A DNA stretch of 64,000 nt, taken from contig NZ_BMIF01000011.1 in NCBI RefSeq assembly GCF_014641695.1, positions 1-64,000 of the forward strand. Reading direction: 5' to 3'. This DNA is from Nitratireductor aestuarii (GTDB lineage: Bacteria; Pseudomonadota; Alphaproteobacteria; Rhizobiales; Rhizobiaceae). The translations under genes were made by a program, and so were the position numbers. The notes under the pieces were generated by a model. It was given only the letters and a program-made list of their open reading frames with translations. It searched no databases and had not been told where the DNA came from. Positions 19,814-29,132 of this stretch are shown here, one piece after another. Within the stretch, counting starts at the first letter, position 1. The number at the start of each line of letters is the position of its first letter.

Positions 19814-19960
19814 ATGCTAGCTCGCCGCTTTTCGATGATCTGCATTCTTACGGCTGTACTGGGCATTTATGCAGCCATCCATGCGGCAGACATCGATCCA
19901 ACACACACGTCGGGGATCTCCTGCGAAGGCATGCACATCACTGGGTGTCAGACACGCTGA
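19814..19960 (+). CDS. Possible 48-residue secreted peptide
   Basis: Small open frame starting with a charged then hydrophobic stretch (MLARRFSMICILTAVLGIYA) ending AIHAA, which reads as a signal peptide, followed by about 23 residues with two cysteines (SCEGMHITGC). GGAAGGACC lies 7 bp before the ATG. It occupies the otherwise empty 423-bp gap between the divergent GST and AMP nucleosidase genes. No family is recognised, and the size leaves real doubt. Confidence 0.4.
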   Translation: MLARRFSMICILTAVLGIYAAIHAADIDPTHTSGISCEGMHITGCQTR

Positions 19961-20060
19961 ACGCCGAATGGTTCCCTGCCCCGATCCTGTTCCACTCCCC
20001 CTTCTTCGAAACGGCATTAAACTTCGCTCGAATGTGGCGCAGAACTTCGTATAATGAGGC

Positions 20061-21557
20061 ATGGACAAGAGAACCTACCCACAGCCGATCGAGATAGTCG
20101 CCAGCCCGGAGACGCTGCCCGCGCGGGAATACACGAGCGGCGCGGAGGCCGTTGCGGCGCTGAAGTCGATTTACGAGCGAAACACTGCGTTTCTGCGTGA
20201 CGCGTTCCACCATGTGCTCAACACCGGCGAAGTTGACCGGCGCTACCGCTCCTTCTACCCGGAAGTGAGCCTTTCCACCTCGTCCTTTGCGCAGGTGGAC
20301 ACGCGTCTGGCCTATGGGCATGTGGCAGCTCCGGGAACCTACTCCACCACCATCACGCGTCCCGACCTCTTCAGCGACTACCTGGTCACCCAGCTGGACC
20401 TGCTGATCCGAAATCATGGGGTCGCCCTTACGGTAGCGGAGTCCGGGATGCCCATTCCGCTGCACTTCGCCTTCATCGAAAATACCTATGTGGAAGGCGC
20501 GCTCCAGAAGGTGAGCCGCCCGCTGCGCGACCTGTTCGACGTACCGGATCTTGCGACGATGGACGACGATATCGTGAACGGCACCTACGAGCCCGCGCCG
20601 GGCGAACCCATGCCGCTTGCGCCATTCACCGCGCCGCGGGTGGACTATTCGCTGCACCGGCTGACGCACTACACCGCGACGCGGCCGGAGCATTTCCAGA
20701 ACTTCGTGCTGTTCACCAACTACCAGTTCTATATCGACGAATTCGTCGCCTATGCGCGCGACCTGATGGCCTCCGGTGGCGGAGGCTATGAGAGCTTTGT
20801 CGAGCCCGGCAATGCAATCACGCTGGCGGGTCAGACCTCACCGGATGGCACGCCCCTGCAGCGCCTGCCGCAGATGCCTGCCTACCACCTGACGAAGCCC
20901 GGACATGCGGGCATCACCATGGTCAACATCGGCGTCGGCCCGTCCAACGCCAAGACGATTACCGACCACGTCGCCGTGCTGCGGCCCCACGCCTGGCTGA
21001 TGCTCGGCCACTGCGCCGGCCTCCGTCACTCGCAGGCGCTGGGCGATTACGTGCTGGCGCACGCCTACCTGCGCCAGGACCACGTTTTGGACGATGACCT
21101 GCCGATCTGGGTTCCGCTGCCAGCCCTTGCCGAAATTCAGGTCGCACTTCAGGAAGCGGTGGCGGAAATCACCGGCCTGTCTGGTTACGAATTGAAGCGG
21201 ATCATGCGCACCGGCACGGTCGCCACCATCGACAACCGCAACTGGGAACTGCGCGACCAGCGCGGACCGGTGCAGAGGCTGTCGCAATCCTGCTCGATCG
21301 CGCTCGACATGGAATCTGCCACCATTGCAGCGAACGGTTTCCGCTTCCGCGTTCCCTATGGAACGCTGCTCTGTGTATCCGACAAACCGCTGCACGGTGA
21401 GCTGAAGCTGCCAGGCATGGCGACTGACTTCTACAAGCGCCAGGTGGCGCAGCATCTGAAGATCGGCATTCGCGCGGTGGAAAAGCTGGCGGGCATGCCG
21501 ACCGAACGCCTGCATTCGCGCAAGCTGCGCAGCTTCAGCGAGACTGCATTCCAGTAG
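20061..21557 (+). CDS. amn: AMP nucleosidase
   Basis: Hydrolyses AMP to adenine and ribose 5-phosphate, helping control the adenylate pool. The 498-residue protein has the N-terminal AMP-binding domain of Amn (SFAQVDTRLAYGHVAAPGTYSTTITRP) and a C-terminal nucleoside-phosphorylase-like catalytic domain (NIGVGPSNAKTITDHVAVLRPHAWLMLGHCAGLR, SIALDMESATIAANG, PYGTLLCVSDKPLHGE). Length is typical. It is a single gene followed, after 200 bp, by the EEP-family gene. The adenine released could be retrieved by the NCS2-type permease or salvage; that link is inference. Confidence 0.95.
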   Translation: MDKRTYPQPIEIVASPETLPAREYTSGAEAVAALKSIYERNTAFLRDAFHHVLNTGEVDRRYRSFYPEVSLSTSSFAQVDTRLAYGHVAAPGTYSTTITRPDLFSDYLVTQLDLLIRNHGVALTVAESGMPIPLHFAFIENTYVEGALQKVSRPLRDLFDVPDLATMDDDIVNGTYEPAPGEPMPLAPFTAPRVDYSLHRLTHYTATRPEHFQNFVLFTNYQFYIDEFVAYARDLMASGGGGYESFVEPGNAITLAGQTSPDGTPLQRLPQMPAYHLTKPGHAGITMVNIGVGPSNAKTITDHVAVLRPHAWLMLGHCAGLRHSQALGDYVLAHAYLRQDHVLDDDLPIWVPLPALAEIQVALQEAVAEITGLSGYELKRIMRTGTVATIDNRNWELRDQRGPVQRLSQSCSIALDMESATIAANGFRFRVPYGTLLCVSDKPLHGELKLPGMATDFYKRQVAQHLKIGIRAVEKLAGMPTERLHSRKLRSFSETAFQ

Positions 21558-21763
21558 GCGGAGCGTCGGCGATCCCAGACAGGAATGTGTGATTTGCCGC
21601 ATGGCATAGCCGCATTCCTGTCACCTTCTGCCTGAACCCTGGGCGTCACGAGTGAATCGCGAGGAATACGCATGCAGTCGATGGCAGGGATGATCGATGA
21701 TCCACTTGGGTGTGGCGAAGCGCCAGCTTGGATCAGCGGCAGGCAATAAGTTACAACTGGCCG

Positions 21764-22795
21764 ATGAAAATCCTTCGCCGCTGCGCACCTTGTACGGCCC
21801 TGATTGCAGTGCTCCTCACCATTCCTCTGGTGCTGGGCTACTGGGGCTCGGCTCATCCCGCCCTCGATAGTTTCGCTCATTTCAGATTGCATCTGGCGGC
21901 GCTCATTGCAGTACTTGCTCTGCCGTCTCTGTTCGAACGGCGGTGGATCAGCATTTCCTTCGCCTTGCTTCTGCTGGCGATTGCTGCGACGGCGAGCACG
22001 TTGGCGAACCCGACGGGCGTCGCGATCGCCAACGCCAGCGCCAACATCGGGGAAGCTGGACCGGCGCGCTACAAGCTCCTGCAGATGAACCTGCGCTATG
22101 ACAACCCTAAGCCGAAGGAAGTGCTGTCGCTCATCGGCCGGGTTCAGCCGGACGTGATCACACTGGATGAGGTTTCGGACTACTGGCGGGAGGAACTGAA
22201 GTTCATCGAACCATCCTACCCGCATCAAATCATCTGCACAGGCTCCTCGCATATCGGCGCGGTTGCAATCCTGTCGCGCCGCCCCTTCCTGCATCCCTCG
22301 CGCGCCGAGTGTCTCTCCAGAGGGTCACTGGCGATCGCCACCGTGAGCTTCGGTGGAGCGGCAGTTGACGTCGGCGCCATCCACCTGGGCTGGCCCTGGC
22401 CGAACGGGCAGCACTGGCACGTCGAAAGGCTGGAGCCGATGCTTTCTGCCAAGCTGGGTTCATCAGCCATCCTCGCCGGTGACCTGAATGCCGTGTGGTG
22501 GAGCCAGACGGCCCGTATGATTGCGACCGCCGCAGATCTAAAATCCCTTGGCAACATCGGTCCCACATGGCTGGTCGGGGGCGCTCCCGACTTCCTGCGC
22601 CGTTACGTCGGTCTGCCGATCGACAACCTGTTCGTCAAAGGCAGGGTCATTCCTGCATCGATCAAGCGCCTGCCCACGACGGGATCGGACCACCTGCCAG
22701 TGTTGCTGGAATTTGGCATCGTACCGGCTGAGGAGCAGCCATCGATGCAGGTGCGCACCCGCCAACTCCTCCTTGAAATGAAAAAGGCCGGGTGA
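21764..22795 (+). CDS. Membrane-anchored endonuclease/exonuclease/phosphatase family protein
   Basis: Three N-terminal membrane segments (about residues 8-28, 42-58, 65-85) carry a periplasmic or cytoplasmic EEP domain. The domain has the metal and phosphate ligands of the DNase I-like fold: LLQMNLRYDNP, ITLDEV (catalytic Glu), AILAGDLNAVWWS (GDxN) and TTGSDHLPVLLEF (SDH). The architecture is shared by alphaproteobacterial proteins of unknown substrate. The ATG at 21764 (MKILRRC) begins the first membrane segment; the longer frame to 21710 is less likely. The stop codon sits in the loop of the terminator. Confidence 0.85.
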   Translation: MKILRRCAPCTALIAVLLTIPLVLGYWGSAHPALDSFAHFRLHLAALIAVLALPSLFERRWISISFALLLLAIAATASTLANPTGVAIANASANIGEAGPARYKLLQMNLRYDNPKPKEVLSLIGRVQPDVITLDEVSDYWREELKFIEPSYPHQIICTGSSHIGAVAILSRRPFLHPSRAECLSRGSLAIATVSFGGAAVDVGAIHLGWPWPNGQHWHVERLEPMLSAKLGSSAILAGDLNAVWWSQTARMIATAADLKSLGNIGPTWLVGGAPDFLRRYVGLPIDNLFVKGRVIPASIKRLPTTGSDHLPVLLEFGIVPAEEQPSMQVRTRQLLLEMKKAG

Positions 22796-22806
22796 TCCCG
22801 GCCTTT
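22783..22806. terminator. Bidirectional terminator containing a stop codon
   Basis: Perfect 10-bp stem AAAGGCCGGG / CCCGGCCTTT around the tetraloop TGAT. The TGA of the plus-strand gene is in the loop, and the stem encodes that protein's last residues (KAG). It also serves the convergent ETF-QO gene. Confidence 0.9.
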
Positions 22807-22811
22807 AATCA

Positions 22812-24500
22812 TTACATATTCATGTAGACTGGACCTTCGCCACCCTGCGGCGGTACCCAGTTGATGTTCTGGTTCGGATCCTTGATGTCGCAGGTCTTGC
22901 AGTGGACGCAGTTCTGCGCGTTGATCACGAAGCGGGCATCAGGCCGCTTGCGGATCTCGTCCGGCAGTCCCGCGATCGGGTTGCCGTCCGCGTCGGTCCA
23001 CTCGTATACGCCTGCCGGGCAGTAGCGGGTGGAAGGGCCAGCGAAGACTTCCAGCTCCGAGCGCTTTTGCAGATCGAGATCAGCCACCTTGAGGTGAACC
23101 GGCTGGTCTTCCTCGTGGTTGGTGTTGGAGAGGAACACCGAGGACAGGCGATCGAAGGTGAGAACGCCATCGGGCTTTGGATAGTCGATCGGCTTGTACT
23201 TCGAAGCGGGCTCCAGCGAAGCCGCGTCGCTCTTGCCGTGCTTCAGCGTGCCGAAAGGCGAGAAGCCGAACAACGTGTTGGACCACATGTCGAGGCCACC
23301 GAGCGCAATCCCGGCCCAGGTGCCGAACTTCGACCAGAGCGGCTTCACGTTGCGGACGCGCTTCAGGTCCTTGCCGATTTCGGAGTTGCGCCAGCCGTCT
23401 TCATAAGCGGTGAGCTCGTCATGGGCGCGGCCTTCGGCAAGCGCTGCGACGACGTTTTCAGCGGCAAGGATGCCGGAGAGAACGGCGTTGTGCGAACCCT
23501 TGATGCGTGGAACGTTGACCATGCCGGCGGAGCAACCCATCAGGACGCCGCCCGGGAACACCGTCTTCGGAACCGACTGCCAGCCGCCCTCGGTGATGGC
23601 GCGTGCGCCATAAGAGATGCGCTTGGCGCCTTCAAAGGTGCCACGGATCGAGGGATGCGTCTTGAAGCGCTGGAATTCCTCGAAGGGCGACAGATACGGG
23701 TTCTTGTAGTTCAGGTGAACCACGAAGCCGACTGCAACGAGGTTGTCGTCGAAATGATAGAGGAACGAGCCGCCGCCGGTTGAGCTGTCGAGCGGCCAGC
23801 CGAACGAGTGCTGCACCAGGCCACGCTTGTGGTTCTCGGGCTTGACCTCCCAGAGCTCCTTGAGTCCGATGCCGAATTTCTGCGGCTCGCGGCCTTCCGA
23901 CAGGCCGTACTGTGCGATCAGCTGCTTGGCGAGCGAACCGCGCGCACCTTCGCCGATCAGCACGTACTTGCCCAGAAGCGCCATACCGGGCTGGTAGTTC
24001 GGTCCGTGCGAACCGTCACGCTCCACGCCCATGTCGCCGGTGATGACGCCAGTGACAGCGTTGTTCTCGTCGATGATGAGTTCGGCAGCGGCAAAGCCCG
24101 GGTAGATCTCGACGCCGAGCGCCTCGGCCTTTTCCGCCAGCCACTTGCAGACGTTTCCGAGCGAAACGATGTAGTTGCCGTGATTGTTCATCAGCGGAGG
24201 CATGGCGGCGTTCGGCAGGCGGACGGACCCTGCCGGGCCAAGCACCAGGAAGTGGTCGGCTTCAACGGGCGTCTTGAACGGATGGCCTTCCTCTTCGCGC
24301 CAGCCGGGCAACAGTCGGTCGATCCCGACTGGGTCTACGACGGCACCCGAAAGGATGTGCACGCCAACTTCAGCGCCTTTTTCCAGAACGACAACAGAAA
24401 GATCGGGATTGAGCTGTTTGAGCCTGATCGATGCGGCAAGTCCGGCAGGACCGGCGCCCACGATCACAACATCGAATTCCATACTTTCACGTTCTGTCAT
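22812..24500 (-). CDS. Electron transfer flavoprotein:ubiquinone oxidoreductase (ETF-QO)
   Basis: Inner-membrane-associated flavo-iron-sulphur protein that moves electrons from ETF to ubiquinone, draining acyl-CoA dehydrogenases such as LiuA. The FAD motif VVIVGAGPAGLAASIRL is at residues 10-26. The ETF-QO blocks HILSGAVVDP, GHPFKTPVEADHFLVL and GGWQSVPKTVFPGGVLMGCSAG follow. The C-terminal 4Fe-4S site is NAQNCVHCKTCDIKDP with WVPPQGGEGP near the end. A length of 562 is usual. GGAGG lies a few bases upstream of the ATG at 24500. It is monocistronic. Confidence 0.97.
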   Translation of the reverse strand: MTERESMEFDVVIVGAGPAGLAASIRLKQLNPDLSVVVLEKGAEVGVHILSGAVVDPVGIDRLLPGWREEEGHPFKTPVEADHFLVLGPAGSVRLPNAAMPPLMNNHGNYIVSLGNVCKWLAEKAEALGVEIYPGFAAAELIIDENNAVTGVITGDMGVERDGSHGPNYQPGMALLGKYVLIGEGARGSLAKQLIAQYGLSEGREPQKFGIGLKELWEVKPENHKRGLVQHSFGWPLDSSTGGGSFLYHFDDNLVAVGFVVHLNYKNPYLSPFEEFQRFKTHPSIRGTFEGAKRISYGARAITEGGWQSVPKTVFPGGVLMGCSAGMVNVPRIKGSHNAVLSGILAAENVVAALAEGRAHDELTAYEDGWRNSEIGKDLKRVRNVKPLWSKFGTWAGIALGGLDMWSNTLFGFSPFGTLKHGKSDAASLEPASKYKPIDYPKPDGVLTFDRLSSVFLSNTNHEEDQPVHLKVADLDLQKRSELEVFAGPSTRYCPAGVYEWTDADGNPIAGLPDEIRKRPDARFVINAQNCVHCKTCDIKDPNQNINWVPPQGGEGPVYMNM

Positions 24501-24734
24501 TCACGCCTCCAAAAACGCCATCGTCCGCGCATCTATAGCGGTTGTTGCAGGGGCTATAGCGCATTGCAGCATAAGGTAAAACATTAATTGGCCATTCCCG
24601 TGCTTCAATCTCTCATGTGAATTCCGGCTGTAATCCAGTCTCTCCGTGGTTGGCGCCGAAACAGGGAGCCATTTTTCGGTCGATACAGGCTCCCGGCCCT
24701 TGCCATGCGTGCGGTAAAGTGGACATTAGAACCC

Positions 24735-25598
24735 ATGATGTCCTCAGCCCCACTTGATCCTGCGACATTGCGAGACCTGCTCGCGTTCTATGCCGATGCC
24801 GGGGTCGATATGGCACTGGAAGAGGACCCGCAGAACCGGCTCGCTGAACCCGCGCCCGCCCAAGCCGCGCAGCCCGTTTCGCAGCCGCAGCAAACGCATG
24901 AACAGCCTCGCCGCAACGCTTCTGCCCCGCCGCCGGTTTCAACGCCTCCTACACAATTCGCTGGCGGCCAGCAGGTTGCCGTTCCGGATGAGGGACAGGC
25001 GCTTCGCGCCCGCGACATGGCAAAGGAAGCCAGGACGCTCCAGGAGCTCTACGAGATCGTGGCAGGCTTTGAGGGCTGCAACCTCAAGTTCACAGCCAAG
25101 AACATTGTGTTCGCTGACGGCAATCCTGAAGCTGACCTGATGCTGGTGGGTGAAGCACCCGGACGCGATGAGGATCTTGAGGGCAAGCCGTTCGTGGGTC
25201 GCTCCGGCAAGCTGCTTGACCGCATCCTCACGGCAATCGGGCGTGATCGCAAAACCGCCTATATCTCGAACGTCATTCCGTGGCGTCCGCCGGGCAACCG
25301 CGATCCCTCGCCGATGGAAACGGAAATCTGCCGGCCCTTCATCGAACGGCACATCGAGCTGGCCCGCCCGAAGGTTCTGGTGACGCTCGGCAATCCGTCG
25401 ACAAAGACACTGCTGAAGACGACGGCAGGCATCATGCGCATGCGTGGAACCTGGGCTGTCCATACGACGGCTGGTGGTCTTGAGATCCCGACCATGCCGA
25501 CGCTTCATCCGGCCTACCTGCTGCGCAACCCCGCGCATAAGAAGCTCGCCTGGCAGGATTTTCTCGCCATCAAGATGAAGCTGGAAGAGCTGCGGTAG
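24735..25598 (+). CDS. Uracil-DNA glycosylase, family 4-like
   Basis: Removes uracil from DNA. A low-complexity Pro/Ala/Gln-rich linker (about residues 36-85) precedes the catalytic domain. Motif A is GEAPGRDED with KPFVGRSGKLLDR, and motif B is TLHPAYLLR. Family 4 enzymes normally bind a 4Fe-4S cluster through four cysteines; here only C115 (GCNL) and C199 (EICRPF) remain, with F112 and W183 at the other two aligned positions. The start at 24735 (MMSSAPLDPATLRDLLAFY) matches the usual beginning shortly before the LLAFY helix; an ATG at 24705 is possible. It converges with the EamA gene. Confidence 0.88.
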   Translation: MMSSAPLDPATLRDLLAFYADAGVDMALEEDPQNRLAEPAPAQAAQPVSQPQQTHEQPRRNASAPPPVSTPPTQFAGGQQVAVPDEGQALRARDMAKEARTLQELYEIVAGFEGCNLKFTAKNIVFADGNPEADLMLVGEAPGRDEDLEGKPFVGRSGKLLDRILTAIGRDRKTAYISNVIPWRPPGNRDPSPMETEICRPFIERHIELARPKVLVTLGNPSTKTLLKTTAGIMRMRGTWAVHTTAGGLEIPTMPTLHPAYLLRNPAHKKLAWQDFLAIKMKLEELR

Positions 25599-25610
25599 AC
25601 CGTCAGGCGT

Positions 25611-26549
25611 CTATACCGATTTGCTGGTGACCTGCCGCACACCAAGCTGACGTTCGCGCCAGATGATGAAGAGGCCTGAGCCGGCGACAATCGTTCCGCC
25701 CACGAGCATGTAGAGCGTGGGCACGTCTCCAAAGACAAAATATCCGATCACGACAGCCAGAATGATCGAAGTGTATTCGAACGGCGCGATGGTGGAGAGG
25801 TCGGCAAAGCGATAGCTGTGGGTGAGAAAGAGCTGACCGATGCCGCCGAAGATCCCCGCGGTGATCAGGAGGAGAACTTGCGTCTGGTTGAGAACTGCCC
25901 ACCCGAATGGCATAGTGGCCAGTGCAACAATCGATGACGTGGTCGAAAACCAGATCACGATGGTCGACGTCTTCTCGGTACTGACCAGACGGCGAACCAG
26001 CATCATCGCGACGGCCGACATCAGAGCACCCGCCAACGCTGCCAGAACGCCTGCTGCCTCACCCACGCTCAGTCCATGGCCGCGCAAAAGCGTGAGGCCG
26101 GGCCAGGCAAGGATTACAACCCCGACGAAGCCGATCGCCACAGCGCTCCACCGATACATGCGCACGGTTTCGCCCAGGAAGAGCGCTGAGAACACGACAA
26201 CGAACAGCGGCTGGGCATAGCCAAGCGTAATCGCATCGGGCAACGGCAGATGTGTGATCGCGATGAAAGTCAGCATCATCGAGGCAACGCCAACGAAGCC
26301 TCTCAGGAAGTGGCTGAGTGGCCTCGAGGTATAAAAGGCGGTCTTTAGCTCCCGCTGATAGGAGAGCAGAACAATGATCGGCAGCAACGCAAAAAGCGAC
26401 CGGAAGAAAACGATCTGTCCGGCAGGAACGTCACCGGCGGCTTTGACGACCGAGTTCATAACCATGAACGAGCACACCGAAGCGAGCTTGAGAGAGATGC
26501 CAACGAGTGGCTCCCGCTTCACGTCAATTCCCTGCGCAGAAACGCTCAT
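25611..26549 (-). CDS. EamA/DMT-family transporter
   Basis: Inner-membrane permease of the drug/metabolite transporter superfamily. The 312 residues carry ten predicted membrane segments in two EamA repeats, the first with FFRSLFALLPIIVLL and AITLGYAQPLFVVVFSALFLGETV, the second with QLFLTHSYRFADLSTIAPFEYTSIILAVVIGYFVFGDVPT. These motifs are typical of rhizobial exporters of amino acids or metabolites, but the substrate cannot be read from sequence. It lies alone between the convergent UDG gene and the CoxL-like gene. Confidence 0.9.
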   Translation of the reverse strand: MSVSAQGIDVKREPLVGISLKLASVCSFMVMNSVVKAAGDVPAGQIVFFRSLFALLPIIVLLSYQRELKTAFYTSRPLSHFLRGFVGVASMMLTFIAITHLPLPDAITLGYAQPLFVVVFSALFLGETVRMYRWSAVAIGFVGVVILAWPGLTLLRGHGLSVGEAAGVLAALAGALMSAVAMMLVRRLVSTEKTSTIVIWFSTTSSIVALATMPFGWAVLNQTQVLLLITAGIFGGIGQLFLTHSYRFADLSTIAPFEYTSIILAVVIGYFVFGDVPTLYMLVGGTIVAGSGLFIIWRERQLGVRQVTSKSV

Positions 26550-26696
26550 GATTGCCTGAGACTTACCGATGGTGCCGTTGGCGGATCGCCAACGGGAGAA
26601 ATGGAAGGATCACCCATTAACAGCAATGCCGAGTCCTGGAAACGCATTTTCCGGGACTGGCCGCTGCTGGTGAAGAATTCCCGATATGCGAATTGT

Positions 26697-29006
26697 TCAG
26701 GCCGCTTTGGCCTGGTGAATCGCCTCCCAGATGCGGAGCGGCGTTGCGGGCATCTCGATATGCGAGATGCCGTAGGCCCGCCAGAGCGCATCAACCACGG
26801 CATTGAGGGCAGCCGGAGTTGCACCCACCGTACCCGCCTCGCCTGCACCCTTCATACCAAGCGCATTGGTGGTGGAGGGCACATGCCGTGTCTCGAACTG
26901 GATCATGGGCATCAGGTCGGCGCGCGGCATAGCGTAGTCCTGGAAGGTCGCAGTGATCAGCTGCCCCTCGTCGGAATAGACCGTGTCCTCCACCAGGGCC
27001 TGACCAACGCCCTGCACCACACCCCCGTGGATCTGCCCTGCGAGCAGGATCGGGTTCACCGTCACGCCGAAATCATCGACCACCGTGTAGTTCACGACCT
27101 CTGTGGTGCCGGTTTCCGGATCGATCTCCACCTCGCAAATGTGGGTGCCGTTCGGATAGGTCGGCTCTGGCTGGGTGAATTCACCAAAGCCCTTGACGTC
27201 TTCCGGGCTCTTCGCTGCCTTGGCGATCGCTGCGAAGTCGATGGCCCGGTCGGTGCCGACAATGCGGGCGACGCCATCTTCCAACTCGATGTCAGCGGGT
27301 GAAGCTTCAAGCTCGTCGGCCGCGATGACCTTGATCTTCTGGGCAAGGTCCTCGCCTGCGAGGGCGGATGACACACCACCGAGCGGAACTGAGCGCGAGC
27401 CGCCAGTGCCGCCGCCGCTGTCCAGCACATCAGTATCGCCCTGGTGCACCTTCACCTTTGAGACATCGATATTGAGCTTTTCGGCGACCAGCTGCGCATA
27501 GGCGGTGACATGCCCCTGCCCGTTCGACTGCGTGCCGATCGCCAGCATGACGGTGCCGTCGCTCTCCAGCGTCAGGTGCGCAGGCTCGGATCCCGGGAAG
27601 GCGCAGGCCTCGATATAGGTGGACATGCCAATGCCCCGGATCTTCCCGCGGCTCTTGGCTTCCTCCAGACGCTGGTCGAAGCGATCCCAGTCGGCAAGCT
27701 CCATCGCGCGGGTCATGTGGCCGTCGAGCTCGCAACGGTCGTAGTTGCGGCCGCCCGGCGTCAGGTAAGGAAACTGGTCCGGCCTGATGAAGTTGCGCCG
27801 CCGGATCTCCTCGCGCGGCATGTTAAGCTGGCGAGCGCATTCCTCGACCAGTTTCTCAATGAGGAAAGCGGCCTCGGGGCGGCCAGCGCCACGGTAGGCA
27901 TCGACCGGACATGTGTTGGTGTAGACGCCCTTTACCGTCACATCCATCGCCTGAATGTCATAGACGCCGGTGGTCATGGTGATGCCGCCGGTAGCGATGA
28001 ACGGCCCGAACTGATGTACATAGGCGCCCAGGTTGGAAAGAAGCTCCACGCGGATGCCGAGGAAGCGGCCGGATTTGTCAAGCGCCATTTCGGCAGTGAC
28101 GAAGTTGTCGCGTCCCTGGCTGTCGGTGAGGAAGTGTTCGGTGCGATCACTCAGCCATTTGACTGGGCGACCGATGCGCTTTGCGGCCTCCAGCACCAGT
28201 GCATATTCGCGGAAGACAAAGCCCTTGGTGCCGAACCCGCCGCCCACATCCGGCGTGATCACGCGCAGCTTCTGCTTCGGCAGGCCGAACACGTCCGCCA
28301 AAATCTCCTGGAAGGAGTGGACGCCCTGCGAACCCACGGTCAGGACGAACCTGCCTTCGTCATCCTTCCATTCGCCGATTGCGGCGCGGGTCTCCATGTA
28401 ATTGGCGACAAGACGATTGTTGTAGAAGCTGATATTGACCCGAAGATCCGCGCGGGCAAACGCTTCGTCGGTCGCGGCTTCGTCGCCCATTCGGTAGACG
28501 AACGCCTGGTTGGTGCCGAGGTCAGGCCAGACCAGCGGCGTGGCGGGATCAAGGGCCGTCGCCGTCTGCACGGCGGGGTCCTCCGCCTCATAGTCGACTT
28601 CGATCAGCTCGGCGGCATCCTGCGCCGCAAGCCGTGAGTCGGCGACGATGAAGGCCACCGCATCGCCGACATATTGCACGCGGTCACGGCAGAGAATGGG
28701 AATGTCGCGCGAAGGGGCACGGCTGCCATCCGGTTGGCGGGGCATGCGTCCCTCTACCTGCAGATCTTTCAGATGCGCGACATCTGCCCCGGTCAGGATC
28801 AGGTGAACGCCTGGAGCTGCGCGGGCTTCGTCCAGGGAACCGATGGTAAAGCGTGCCTTGGCGATCGGCGAACGCAGCACATAGCCATGCAGAGCACCCT
28901 CCACGGAGATGTCATCCGTGTAGCGCCCGCGCCCGATGATCAGTGCATCATCCTCCTTGCGAAGAACCGATGCCCCCATGCCGAATTTCGGTGTGAAAAT
29001 CGTCAT
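26697..29006 (-). CDS. Xanthine dehydrogenase-family molybdopterin-binding subunit (CoxL form II-like)
   Basis: Large catalytic subunit of a molybdenum hydroxylase. The N-terminal domain has the LRKEDDALIIGRGRYTDDI and LRSPIAKARF blocks, and the molybdopterin domain has GGGFGTKGFVFREYALVL and GQGHVTAYAQLVAEKLNID. Near residue 368 is AYRGAGR, the form II motif, not the AYXCSFR of true CO dehydrogenase, so an aldehyde or N-heterocycle substrate is likelier. The C-terminal glutamate region KGAGEAGTVGATPAALNAV is present. The usual small 2Fe-2S and medium FAD subunit genes are not on either side, so it must use partners encoded elsewhere or be an orphan. Confidence 0.88.
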   Translation of the reverse strand: MTIFTPKFGMGASVLRKEDDALIIGRGRYTDDISVEGALHGYVLRSPIAKARFTIGSLDEARAAPGVHLILTGADVAHLKDLQVEGRMPRQPDGSRAPSRDIPILCRDRVQYVGDAVAFIVADSRLAAQDAAELIEVDYEAEDPAVQTATALDPATPLVWPDLGTNQAFVYRMGDEAATDEAFARADLRVNISFYNNRLVANYMETRAAIGEWKDDEGRFVLTVGSQGVHSFQEILADVFGLPKQKLRVITPDVGGGFGTKGFVFREYALVLEAAKRIGRPVKWLSDRTEHFLTDSQGRDNFVTAEMALDKSGRFLGIRVELLSNLGAYVHQFGPFIATGGITMTTGVYDIQAMDVTVKGVYTNTCPVDAYRGAGRPEAAFLIEKLVEECARQLNMPREEIRRRNFIRPDQFPYLTPGGRNYDRCELDGHMTRAMELADWDRFDQRLEEAKSRGKIRGIGMSTYIEACAFPGSEPAHLTLESDGTVMLAIGTQSNGQGHVTAYAQLVAEKLNIDVSKVKVHQGDTDVLDSGGGTGGSRSVPLGGVSSALAGEDLAQKIKVIAADELEASPADIELEDGVARIVGTDRAIDFAAIAKAAKSPEDVKGFGEFTQPEPTYPNGTHICEVEIDPETGTTEVVNYTVVDDFGVTVNPILLAGQIHGGVVQGVGQALVEDTVYSDEGQLITATFQDYAMPRADLMPMIQFETRHVPSTTNALGMKGAGEAGTVGATPAALNAVVDALWRAYGISHIEMPATPLRIWEAIHQAKAA

Positions 29007-29132
29007 GCTACGTTCCCCTGCAATATGATGAGATAAAATGTGGACTGTGGGTTAGTGTTGTCCACCTTCATAAAAGTGTAAAGAGCCCGGGGGTCAACCT
29101 CGTCTCTCAAACAGCCTAGCAGGAGATTGCCG

